A DNA stretch of 64,000 nucleotides from Marsupella aquatica (Eukaryota; Marchantiophyta), in the NCBI GenBank assembly GCA_973895155.1, contig OZ316899.1:8308001-8372000 (forward strand), given 5' to 3'. Both the position numbers and the translations under genes were made by a program. Under the pieces are notes generated by a model, which had not been told where the DNA came from, made no database searches, and saw nothing but the letters and a program-made list of their open reading frames with translations. This document shows positions 55,163 through 64,000 of the stretch, one piece after another (the first letter of the stretch is position 1; every line of letters starts with the position of its first letter).

Positions 55163-56881
55163 GGAGCGATCTTGTTGGTTTCAAACCCGCGATTGCACCG
55201 ACCGACTGCCGGGACGGATTCTTACTAGATGAGAGATCCCCAGGCTTCCGATGGGGGCTTGAGTTCTCAAGAACCCCGCTTAATAATGAAGTGCCATCAA
55301 GCACGATTGAACCTGTTTTGACCTTAAAGTGCAGAGCAAATGATAGCCTGACTTTGGTTTGCGGACCTGTGGTCTCTGTTGGCATTGGAGGGAGAGGGAT
55401 GAATTCGGTCATTCTGGAGATGCACGATAGGTCATGCTGGGTTAAAGTTAACCTTATGTCAAAGGCATACTCCTCAGAATTCAATGTCGAATGGCACGCA
55501 AGTGGTGAATTGAGCGTTTTGTCAATGGGATTTTTTCCAAAGACATATGACACAAAGAAGTTGGTCATCGGGGTAACTGGTATGCTTCCAGTCGACATTA
55601 TGTATGGGTTTCAATATTTGAAACTCAACATGATGAAGCACCAAGGCAATTTCTCTTTTGCAACTACTTGGACGTTAAGCAATTTACTTGAGAAAGTTGG
55701 ATTGTTATCGTTGGAGTCAGAGGAGCCTGGTGTTTTAATTGATAAGGATGTTGCATTTGATCCCAACTTTGATTTAGTCAAAGCAAAGCAATGGATAGAA
55801 TCTTTGTCAAAGACGAGAAACCTTCCAACGGTGAATACAAACCTTGTGCCCGAGAAGGCGCCAGAGAAAGCTCCAGAACCTACAACAGAGACCGCGGGAA
55901 CTACAGCAGCAACCTCTCAAAGAGCAGTGGGAAAACAAAAACAAAGCCAAAGGAAACCTCCGGTTGAAAAGAAACTTCCAGTTGAGAAGCCGGTTGAGAA
56001 GCCGAGTACGAGAAGCCGAGTTCAGAAGCCAGTTGAGAAGCCGAGTACGAGAAGCCGAGTACGAGAAGCCGAGTACGAGAAGCCAAGTTGAGAAGCCAGT
56101 TGAGAAGAAACGTCCGGTTGAGAAGCCAAGTGCAAGTGAAAAGAGGCCAAGACAAAAGAAGAAACAGAAAATTGACAGTGCCATCATGGATGACACTACA
56201 GAAAACCTGACAGTGCATTCACAAGATATGGACGAGCAGTTGGACGCTCCTGAGGAGAAGAAGGTCTTAGAAGGTAATGAGGTACTGCAACAAATGGAGC
56301 AATATTATACGTTTGGGATCAATTCGATATTTTCTATTCCCGTAGAGAGTATTATCCCTGCATCGGCAAGACTCTGTTACAGAATGTTGAATGCAGACCA
56401 TGTAAAGGAGGTGGCCAATTCCATGATAAGAAATCCGGGGCATGAACCACACATAGCAGACTTGATTCCTTACACTACAAAACATAGAAACCTAATGCAA
56501 TATGACAACACGGAATCAGATAGGAGGGACTTTGTAGCAGCCGTGAAAAAGGGGGAGGTTCAATTCCTTGCCATTAGCGGTCAACATTCGGCCAAAGCAG
56601 CCAGATGGATTCGAGAATGGGCAAACAAGGATGCCAAGCTAACAGCATTGGCAAAAAAGCTGGAATTTTGAAAGTCAAGAATATTATCTCATCGAACACC
56701 ATCGTCAATATTAGTTGAGCATTCAATGCGATCTAATGCTATCAATAGCACGATGGTGTTTCAGTCATGCTTCAAAGATACAGTCGTTCATGCTAGGCGG
56801 CAATTTGTGGAATGTGGAAAACCTAGCCGGCCAAAACATGGGGACAACAAAACAAACGCTCAAGACAATCAAAAATTTCAG

Positions 56882-57385
56882 GTACGAAGTGTTACTGCTT
56901 GATTGGTACAATACCGTAGACTCTCCATGTGTGATTACAATTGAGATGGTAGTCTTTGACCACAAAGCTTCAAGTTTGCTTTGGATTGAGATGGTCCGAG
57001 TCCAAATGGATACATTCACATTCAGTAGAATATTTCCACTGATATCGTCTAGTTTTGTGTTGGACTGGGATGGTCCCAGTCCAAATGGATTCATGCACAT
57101 TCAATAGACTATTTCCACTGATATTGTCTAGTTTTGTGTTGGACTGGGATGGTCCCAGTCCAAATGGATTCATGCACATTCAGTAGAATATTTCTCCACT
57201 GATACCGTCTAGTTTTGTTTTGGATTGGGATGGTCCTAGTCCAAACTAAATCATGCACATTCAATATAATATTTCCACTGATACTGTCTAGTTCTGTGTT
57301 GGACTGGGATGGTCTCAGTCCGCACCTGAGTGCTTTCAAACAATTGAGTTATGGAGAACTAACAGACTTTCCTTTGCAATTGTAG
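56882..57385 (+). repeat. Intron 2 with five spaced palindromes
   Basis: CAG|GTACGA at 56,882 and TTGCAATTGTAG ending at 57,385; the join NQKFQ-DWLALARM is in frame. Palindromes of the GGACTGGGA-TGG-TCCCAGTCC type start at 56,983, 57,062, 57,141, 57,222 and 57,301, giving a tandem period of 79-81 bp. The intervening sequence contains CATTCAGTAGAATATTTCC. Confidence 0.8.
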
Positions 57386-59974
57386 GATTGGTTGGCTCTT
57401 GCAAGAATGACCATGGGAAGGAAAGATTGTCGTAATGTCTACTGGTTACTGTTTGCCGACAATGCTCTTTTTGATTTATGGAGTTTGGTATGCCAATTGT
57501 GGTTGGATGGGAAACTTCCCGATGGAGCTGGTGTAGAAGGAAATGAGAAGTCTGAAAAAGCAATTACTGTTGCCATGTTTCGTTGTTTTGATGGTGAGTT
57601 GATCTCACAACGAGACATCACAAGAATACTAACGCGGGTGAAGTCAGGAAAGGTATTGCTAAAGAAAGATGCCTCTAATAAATCAGACATGCCATCTATA
57701 GAGGAGTTGGCCAAAGATGTGAAGATCGTGCGGAAACTCAAGTCCCTTATTGAAGACTACTATTGCACCAAGGATGCGGTGAATTTCCCGACAAATACTA
57801 ATTGGGGGAAAGTAGTTGAGGTTCTTCCTACGCTAGCAATTGATTCAGAGTTCACCAGGTGTCGAAGAGCCGCTGGCGAGGTCTATCTTGCCAACCTTTA
57901 AAGCCAAATCATACGCGGGAGAGCGCAATCTTGCCGACGGCATTGGTATTCCGCCTAAATGATATATACTGCCAGAGATTTGGCGGAGGATCACGTTCTT
58001 GGACCCTACCATGGGTTACATTTTTTAGCGACAATCTCATGAAGACCATTGATCCAGAGTCATTGCAAGAAGCTCCTCCGACCTGCCCTCTTGCCATTGT
58101 TGATTTTAGCCGGCTTCCGCAAAAACAGTGGACTGAAGCAGAGATTCTTGTTCTCTTTGAATACATTGTGGAGCTTCCACAAAATCCCACGATTGTGGTG
58201 ACGATAACAGTTCATCCTGGACAACTTGCACTGAATGTCCATGGTGCCCTTCATAAATTGGGACAAGAGAAAGCTTTGACCATTCACATTGAGTATGGGA
58301 GTTATTCCCGAGATGATCAACCGCACCCTCATGACTCATGTTGGGGTGGAGGGATTGAAGAAGTTATCTTTGCAGGGATTTCTCGAGATGAAGACGTCAA
58401 TTGGAATGAAGTTTTCAAGCCCAACTATCCAAAGCCAAAATTCTTGTATACTTCAAAGGATGTTGATTATGAAGTATGCAAGATCGACAAGGGAAAGGGG
58501 AAAGCTAAGGAATCAGATGAGGGGACACAAAACGACGACCTAAAAGTGGTTTTGGACCCGGAAGAGGCCGTCAAGATTATGAATATGGCCCCTCGATTTG
58601 AGACAGTTGGTAGTCGCGGAGGATGGGTTAATCCTCATGCCAAACCCACGCGGATGATCCGAAGGATTATTGAATCCTTATCAGAACCGGGAGATTTGGT
58701 TCTAGATTTTTTCTCCGGTGGCCAAGTCATGAAGACATCATTTTTTTGCGATAGGGAATGCTTTGTTTATTGTGACTCTCAGTCCGAGAGGCATTTTGTG
58801 GAAGCTTTTGCTTCCTACCTTTGCGAGAGAGTTCCCTCACTTAAAGCCCATTGTGAATCACTTGCTGAAAATTCTCGACAATGGGCTACCACTATTGCGG
58901 CTGTAGCTGTCGCTGTTGAATCCGACGGTTCTGAGTCTGAAGATGTTGCTGACAAAGTGGCTAAAGGCGTAGAGGCATCAGAGGAGGCATATGTCAAGAA
59001 TTTGGATGACCGTGTTGGTCAAGGTGAGCCTTACGATGTAGATGATGATATTGGACTTGCACCAAACCGTTCATCTGGTTTAGATGACATCCCTCCGGGG
59101 CCCAATGAAGTTCAAGTTGATGATAACTTGGACAAGGATGATCCCAATCCAACAACGCCGGGAGGACAGATGGAGCAACTGGAAGGAGCAAGGGTTGATA
59201 TGTTTGATCATCTTTCTTCAACCAATCTGATCAACGAAGGCGCAACGAGGCTTGGAGATTCAAATGAAGCTGAAACTAACGAATTGACTCGTGGGGAAGC
59301 CGGCGGATTGCCTGACATTCCCATCAATCCAGGAGGAAATGCATCAACGGCTGCTGACAACCAGGCAGGTGCTTCAACTTGTCTTGACACACTCTTTTCA
59401 GCTTCTGATGACAAATTGGTGTTCGTTCGTTCACACTCGAGGAGTCCTATTGTCCTTCCGTTCTCAAAAAAGAAAGGGAATAGAGTTGGATCAACTGGAT
59501 GGAGGTCATTGGAACGCGACGCACGATGTTACGTGTGGAAAAGTGGGCCAAATCGAGGCCAAGAAATATCATTGGAAGCTGCTCCTTCAATTCTCAATAA
59601 GGAGGAGTATAAGAGGGGAGAATTGGGGTTCATAACTCCTGTTTGGACTTCTCCTTATTGGGTAGAACAAAGTACTTCAGATGTCAATTTTGAAATCCAA
59701 CAGGAGCTTGGTGCTGACATGATTATTGATGAATACGGATCTCTTATTTCGGAATGAAATTCAGCCTTTGACTTTCTATTTATTCATATCAATCTAAAAT
59801 ACTTCTCGGTCTCACAGAATGGGCTCACCAATTAAAGTCTCCATATCCGTCTACACATTGTGAGGCTTCTAAAAACGGTATGTAGGTTAATTTTCATTTT
59901 TGTCAGCCATTGTGTTGTATTTTTGGACTGAGACAATCCTAATCCAAAGTTCACTTTTGGTCTTTTCTCTGAGA

Positions 59975-60940
59975 ATGGTGTTTGGTGCACTTGCAGAATC
60001 GAGACCTGGTCCCGTCAAGCGGAAGTTGCTGATTTTGGACCTTAATAAAATACTTTGGGATTCTATTGAATTCCAAAGCAAGGGCACATCCAGGAATATT
60101 GTCACCTCAAGTGGAGTGCATTGGGATAGAAAAAATGGTATTAGTCGCATGTATACAGAACGACCAGGGCTCCATGAGTTTCTAAAGTTGGTTTTTGACA
60201 GATTTGACGTTGCAATTTGGACTTGTGTTGGGGTAGAACGAACAGTGAAAATGCTGAACATGATGTTCACTGTTGAGGAGCGGTTGAAACTTAAGTTTGT
60301 ATTCACACAGGTGGAAGCCTTTGACACAGGCATTCAAAGGCGTGACATTACAAACGGAAAGGCAAATGTGCTACTGAAGGATTTTCAGGTGGTATGGAAT
60401 GCATTTGGAAATCTATATGATGAAACCAACACCCTCCTTGTGGATGACTCCCCCCTTAAGGCATTTGCCAACCCAGACATGACCGGATTATTTCTAGTGC
60501 CCTACACGCATGCCAATCGTGGAGATAATTTTCTTCTAGCAATTCTTTGGCCATGTCTTGAGAAACTATCACATGCAAGTGACATTCGATGTTATCTTCT
60601 TCTCAACTCTCCAAAGTGGTCTCTTTTGCACATGAAGAGGGACAAGGAAAAAAATGAGATTACTTATGATCAACTTAGCAAGAGATTTGCAGCAAAAATT
60701 TGGAAGTCACAGTTTACACATAGTGTGTTGGACCTCAACAGTAATGAGATCCCTTGGAATGTAAAGCACCGTATATGTAGTTTACGTCCTGAGGTGGAAC
60801 TTGACAATGCACTTGTCAACTCACTTGCTAAATCATTTTTAGGAAAGGACTATTCAGGTCCATATAGAGAAAATCCCAGACACTTTTTGCGGGAGATTAT
60901 AGCCATTAGGAACAACACCACCAGATTTCAACTCCCTTAA
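59975..60940 (+). CDS. FCP1/HAD-like phosphatase domain protein
   Basis: 322 aa from the ATG at 59,975; the true start could be further downstream if the TTGCAG at 59,991 is a splice acceptor. HAD motif I is KLLILDLNKILWDS: the nucleophile Asp is kept and the second Asp is Asn, as in the plant DLN subgroup of FCP1-homology proteins. Motif II is RPGLHEFLKLVFDRFDVAIW followed by Thr. Motif IV is NTLLVDDSPLKAFANPD. FCP1-like enzymes dephosphorylate proteins such as the RNA polymerase II C-terminal domain; the substrate here is unknown. The gene is intact and lies inside element II, 450 bp from its right end, so it may be a captured host gene. One diverged palindrome lies upstream at 59,924. Confidence 0.72.
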   Translation: MVFGALAESRPGPVKRKLLILDLNKILWDSIEFQSKGTSRNIVTSSGVHWDRKNGISRMYTERPGLHEFLKLVFDRFDVAIWTCVGVERTVKMLNMMFTVEERLKLKFVFTQVEAFDTGIQRRDITNGKANVLLKDFQVVWNAFGNLYDETNTLLVDDSPLKAFANPDMTGLFLVPYTHANRGDNFLLAILWPCLEKLSHASDIRCYLLLNSPKWSLLHMKRDKEKNEITYDQLSKRFAAKIWKSQFTHSVLDLNSNEIPWNVKHRICSLRPEVELDNALVNSLAKSFLGKDYSGPYRENPRHFLREIIAIRNNTTRFQLP

Positions 60941-60944
60941 AATA

Positions 60945-61270
60945 AAGGGAGTTGCAACCGTGACAATAGGGTAGATAGGAAAGGAGACAGGGGCACATGC
61001 TCAAATACACATTGTAGGGAGCACTTGGTTTAGATATTTAATTGACTTGTGTTAAGCCCCTTGGATAGTACTAGAAATATGTTCGTATTCAATGTAAATT
61101 TGCAGATAATTGTATAAAGATATTTTATAATCTATTTGGAATGATGTTATTTTGTTCACAGAATATCTGGTCCTTAAATGGGGATGAAATAACTTTATAA
61201 GTTTTTATCCTCCATTTCTATGTGAGTTATTAAATAATATAATATGTATTATTTATTAATATAATATTAA
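60945..61270. other. 3' flank inside element II, no gene seen
   Basis: AT-rich non-coding DNA between the phosphatase-like gene and the right iterons. Confidence 0.5.
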
Positions 61271-61279
61271 TGTGATTTG

Positions 61280-61375
61280 GCCTATAAAGTGTACATTTAG
61301 AGACACAAAAGTGTACATTTGGGTGTCTTGAAGTGTACATTTGGGGCCATGAAAGTGTACATTTCAAGACTCATT
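61280..61375 (+). repeat. Right subterminal iterons
   Basis: Four copies of AAAGTGTACATTTGG-like sequence, in the same plus-strand orientation as the left array. The right array is much shorter than the left one. Confidence 0.8.
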
Positions 61376-61389
61376 TGTGAACAAAAGAA

Positions 61390-61415
61390 AATACACTTTT
61401 AATGAATAGGTTGAT
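61390..61415 (-). repeat. Right terminal inverted repeat, element II
   Basis: Reverse complement of the left terminus with one mismatch; ends GGTTGAT followed by GTGT. Confidence 0.88.
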
Positions 61416-61421
61416 GTGTAC

Positions 61422-62268
61422 ATGGCCTCTAGGAAACGTACGCAGGTTGACCACCCGCCTCTGTTGGCTGGAATCAAAGCCATTTTGATTCCTGGCCACT
61501 ATGGGTTCACCCAAGTGAGTTGGCCAATCGTACAAAAATGATTCTCAGAGTTCCATGGGACTGAATAAGGACATCACTCCACAGACTACACATGTTGTTG
61601 CGGGGACATGGCTGGATGTGATGAACAAGTGGTCGTGGTCCTTCATTTATTCTGCCATTACCAACCAAGGTCTAAAAGTAGTTGAAGTCTCTTGGCTGAC
61701 CGATTCTGTTAAACATAGGTGTGTATAGAGTACTGAGCAATATGAGTTGTGGGAGAGTGAGGAGGCCACTACAGAGGCTTTGGCTGAAAAGGAAGCCTAT
61801 GAAGTAGCGGCAGAGAAACCCAACTTTGCTTCTATCCAATATGGACCTGTTGTCAACATAGGACACCATCCTATGCGTGCAGATGCTATATTGAATGAGC
61901 ATGGCAAGGAGATAAATACTGTTATGAAGGGGTTCAGTGTGGTATTTGCAGAAGAGGGAATTGGGGAGACTAAGTGCAGACTGTACAAGTCCATAGTTGT
62001 TGAGCTAGGTGGGACAGTGGAGGAGAGTCTAACAGAAACCTCCACTCATGTTGTAGGTCTGTCATACATGAAAATATGCAGAAAATTCTTTAAGACAATG
62101 GTGCGTCATTTTGTCATGAACAACAATCTTTGGGTGCTTTCCCCTGATTGGCTTCTGGAATCAGCAGCAACAGGGAAGCGACAGAATGCTTGGGACTTTG
62201 ATATTTTTGAGGCCTGGCGCTCCAAGATTCAGCGGAGATGTATGCTTAGCAATGGTGGGAGAGAGTGA
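61422..62268 (+). pseudogene. Tandem BRCT-domain protein gene
   Basis: It starts MASRKRTQVDHPP at 61,422, 3 bp after the right GTGT. BRCT 1: LLAGIKAILIPGHYG, then ITPQTTHVVAGTW and VVEVSWLTDSVK. A frame change near 61,520-61,550 interrupts it; a 33-34-bp GT-AG segment there is too short for a usual intron. BRCT 2: MKGFSVVFAEEGIG, TETSTHVVGLSYMK and LWVLSPDWLLESAATGKRQ. Tandem BRCTs usually bind phosphoproteins in DNA damage signalling. An in-frame TAG at 61,726 lies between the domains. It may be a host gene whose 5' region was cut by element II, or a relic. Confidence 0.6.
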
Positions 62269-62502
62269 GGAGTAGGAGTCCCTCATATTTTTGTATAAAT
62301 CACAATTTTGTAATAAATGTGATCCTTGAACTAACTCATCTTGTCATGGTTGGTCGCAGTTGAAGTGATTGTTGTTTCCTGTTGCGTGGGGTGTGACTGT
62401 GAATCTACTTGTTGGGCTCTGTTTGGCTGAAGACTTTGGTGGGTATGCTGCCTCTTCCAGACCGACAGGCCCTATGTAGGGTCCTCCTACGGGTTGCATC
62501 GT

Positions 62503-62978
62503 GCATGGTTACTACTTGGGCTTACATGTGTGGATTGGTAACCAGACAGAGTGCAGCTCCAACCGAGATAATGCCTGCAGACCTTGGATGTGTTGTGAAT
62601 GCTGTGGTGAATGAGGATGCACAGTCCAAAGAGGACATTTACTTTTCAACAAATGAGTTAGACAAGCACGATGCTGTAGGTGGTTCCTTGTTGCCTGATT
62701 TGGCAGATGATATAGTTCTTACACATGTCTGGCCGAGGGTTCTTGTGGTGTCTGGCGCACAAGATATCTGCAAATATAGACTAATTAGTACCCAGTGGAG
62801 GGACTTGGTAGCAACATGTGCACCGTGGAGGGCACTGCTGCCACTGCTTGTAGGCACGGATCGAAGACCATCATGGCATGAGCAGGGTTTAGACCTTGAT
62901 GACTTAATGTACATGCTTGAGTACCTCAGGACTGAGTGGCATCGACAACAGGATTGGTATCCGTATTTGATGTGGTAG
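62503..62978 (+). CDS. F-box-like protein
   Basis: The open frame extends upstream to 62,409; an ATG is at 62,503. The centre reads LPDLADDIVLTHVWPRV and then ICKYRLISTQWRDLVATCAP, which fits an F-box (first helix, then the R-x-V-S-K/x-x-W-R-x-L pattern). The C-terminus is short and has no Kelch or LRR repeats. F-box proteins are substrate adaptors of SCF ubiquitin ligases. The short length suggests a fragment or a plant-lineage F-box of unknown target. Confidence 0.5.
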
Positions 62979-63301
62979 TAAGATGACGACATCTCACACC
63001 GGTCTCGCACCTGGCACCTATGTCTATGACTATACATGATTGGACTCTAATATGGTCATGGATGTACGTGCAAAGGCAGTACATGTGAGGACAGCGGAGG
63101 AGTTGACACCCTCAAACATTTAGGAATTTTGTCTCATTCACTTGAGAATAGGTACATGACTCAGGCACCTATATTTTTTGTTTTTTTGGAACGTTATGCT
63201 ACGTCTTTTGGCAAGTACAGTTGGGGGTGAAATCCTTAATAGGGAGTGTATTTTTCACTTGCATAATAAAATGACAGGGCACTGAGTGCGTGTGTATAGT
63301 G

Positions 63302-64000
63302 ATGGCTCCAAGGTTGCCTCTTCACAACCCATGTAGGATTAGGCATCATGATTCTAAATTGTGGATGCGTGAACAAGCCCGGGCCGCCCAAGGTAGGAGT
63401 AGGAGGATGAGATGCCCATGCACACAGTGCCAAGGATTCAAGTCGTTGAGTTTGAACACTGTGCACCTTCACCTGCTGCGGCATGAAAGGCACCCTCGGT
63501 GGAGGGTTTGGAATGTACCAGCAGAAGAAGACTCCTCTGATGAAGAGTGGAGAGTTGACTTTGTGGATTCTAATACAGCTAGGCGTAGAGACTACGTAGA
63601 GCATGACATAGATAGTGCAGAGGATGGTCCTGGGGTCCAACATGAGAACATGGATGACCAAGATGGAGATGCAGAGGCAGTCACTGAGGACGGTGGGATG
63701 GATGTCCCAAGAATGGTTCAAGAGATTTTTGAAGACCTTGATGCTTTTTACAACACAGTGGAATCAGAAGAGGACAATGAATCGCAGCCACACATTGGAG
63801 TAGGCCCACCTGAACCTGACTTTGACATCGGGGAAGGTGCAGTAGAGAGGGAGTGGGTGTTTGGGGGCCCAAAACACATCAAAGAAGCTTGTATTCCTAT
63901 CTACAAGGGGTCAAATTGCTCCAAGCTGGGTTATGTTGTGTTGTTGTTGAACATCTGTGGCAATCACAATGTTCCCAATATATTTGTGACAGAGTTGTTG
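63302..64000 (+). CDS. CACTA (Tnp2-type) transposase, 5' part, cut by the window end
   Basis: The ATG at 63,302 opens a frame of 233 codons that is still open at 64,000. RRMRCPCTQCQGFKSLS matches the transposase-associated domain of plant CACTA elements (Cys pairs followed by a HL motif). A long acidic linker follows. IPIYKGSNCSKLGYVVLLLN and VPNIFVTELL match the start of the Tnp2 domain. The catalytic part lies outside the window. It belongs to the En/Spm-like superfamily. Confidence 0.78.
   Translation, partial: MAPRLPLHNPCRIRHHDSKLWMREQARAAQGRSRRMRCPCTQCQGFKSLSLNTVHLHLLRHERHPRWRVWNVPAEEDSSDEEWRVDFVDSNTARRRDYVEHDIDSAEDGPGVQHENMDDQDGDAEAVTEDGGMDVPRMVQEIFEDLDAFYNTVESEEDNESQPHIGVGPPEPDFDIGEGAVEREWVFGGPKHIKEACIPIYKGSNCSKLGYVVLLLNICGNHNVPNIFVTELL

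Larger units (their letters stand above)
54598..59757 (+). pseudogene. ParB-like plus DNA-methyltransferase-like gene, element II
   Basis: Three exons: 54,598-54,724, 55,163-56,881 and 57,386-59,757. Both joins keep phase. Exon 2 has an unrecognised globular region (to about 55,800), a basic Lys/Pro repeat region with EKPSTRSR units, and a ParB-like domain (56,310-56,640): IPVESIIPASARLCYRML, DHVKEVANSMI, then FLAISGQHSAKAARWI. Exon 3 encodes a helical region and a beta-class N4/N6 methyltransferase-like domain. AIVDFSRLPQKQW (about 58,095) stands where DPPY motif IV belongs, followed by motif X-like NPHAKPTRMI and motif I-like GDLVLDFFSGGQV (about 58,690). The tail is acidic and then ends in a conserved-looking block. 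A frameshift in the EKPSTRSR repeats (about 56,050-56,090), a TGA at 56,669 and a frame change near 57,900 interrupt this copy. ParB-methylase fusions are known from phages and bacterial mobile elements. Confidence 0.68.
48275..61415. mobile_element. Element II: 13.1-kb DNA transposon with ParB/methyltransferase-like cargo
   Basis: The 26-bp terminal inverted repeats at 48,275-48,300 and 61,390-61,415 match at 25 of 26 positions. GTGT flanks both outer ends (48,271-48,274 and 61,416-61,419), consistent with a 4-bp target duplication, though the left side is GT-rich. Inside each end are direct GTGTACATTTGG-type iterons. The left half encodes a 1260-aa transposase on the minus strand. The right half encodes a ParB-like/methyltransferase-like gene and an FCP1-like gene on the plus strand. 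Palindromic minisatellites lie between the divergent genes and in two introns. The size and cargo are unusual for a TIR element. Confidence 0.85.

Noticed and set aside
48890-61415. Bacterial contamination as source of the ParB/methyltransferase-like genes
   Set aside because: The genes have GT-AG introns with phase-consistent joins and lie within TIRs next to eukaryotic transposase and HAD genes.

Overview
The window looks like nuclear DNA of a green plant (streptophyte), more likely a non-seed plant or charophyte alga than a flowering plant. The organism call is tentative. It rests on GT-AG introns, plant-type telomere units, an iMet-primed Ty1/copia element, a Ty3/gypsy remnant, a CACTA (Tnp2-type) gene and an EDM2-like PHD gene. 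Nothing bacterial is intact here. Most of the window is transposable elements at various stages of decay, with few ordinary genes.

Layout: (1) 0.2-8.3 kb holds a decayed transposase-like gene on the minus strand (3.8-6.65 kb), surrounded by minisatellites built on AATACT/GGTATT inverted repeats. A possible RPA-like gene carrying a foldback MITE lies to its left. (2) 9.35-12.5 kb and 19.55-22.7 kb are two copies of one non-autonomous element with a gag-like ORF and dense TCCGGA motifs. (3) 14.2-35.1 kb is the inferred element I. It has a decayed ParB-like plus beta-class DNA-methyltransferase-like gene on the minus strand and, divergently, a Mutator-like transposase gene with a SWIM finger on the plus strand. 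The intergenic satellites and several introns carry a 15-bp palindrome, TAGCGCC-N-GGCGCTA. A 6.49-kb copia element with identical LTRs is inserted in the transposase gene. (4) 35.3-41 kb holds gypsy-type remnants. (5) 41-47 kb has no recognisable gene. (6) 47.0-47.7 kb is a decayed EDM2-like PHD gene. (7) 48,275-61,415 is element II, 13,141 bp, bounded by 26-bp terminal inverted repeats (25/26 matching) and GTGT on both sides. It encodes a 1260-aa RNase H-fold transposase on the minus strand. Divergent from it are a ParB-like plus methyltransferase-like gene and an FCP1/HAD-like phosphatase gene on the plus strand. Arrays of a different palindrome (GGACTNGGA inverted around 3 nt) fill the space between the divergent genes and two introns. 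(8) A tandem-BRCT gene starts 3 bp beyond the right target-site repeat. An F-box-like gene and the start of a CACTA transposase gene follow.

The main discovery is that elements I and II, with unrelated transposases, share one plan: a transposase gene divergent from a ParB-like/methyltransferase-like gene, with an element-specific palindrome repeated in the intergenic DNA and inside introns. This resembles a eukaryotic transposon that carries its own partition or modification-type protein together with its binding sites. The functional reading is inference. The gene layouts, palindromes, terminal repeats and splice signals are read directly from the sequence.
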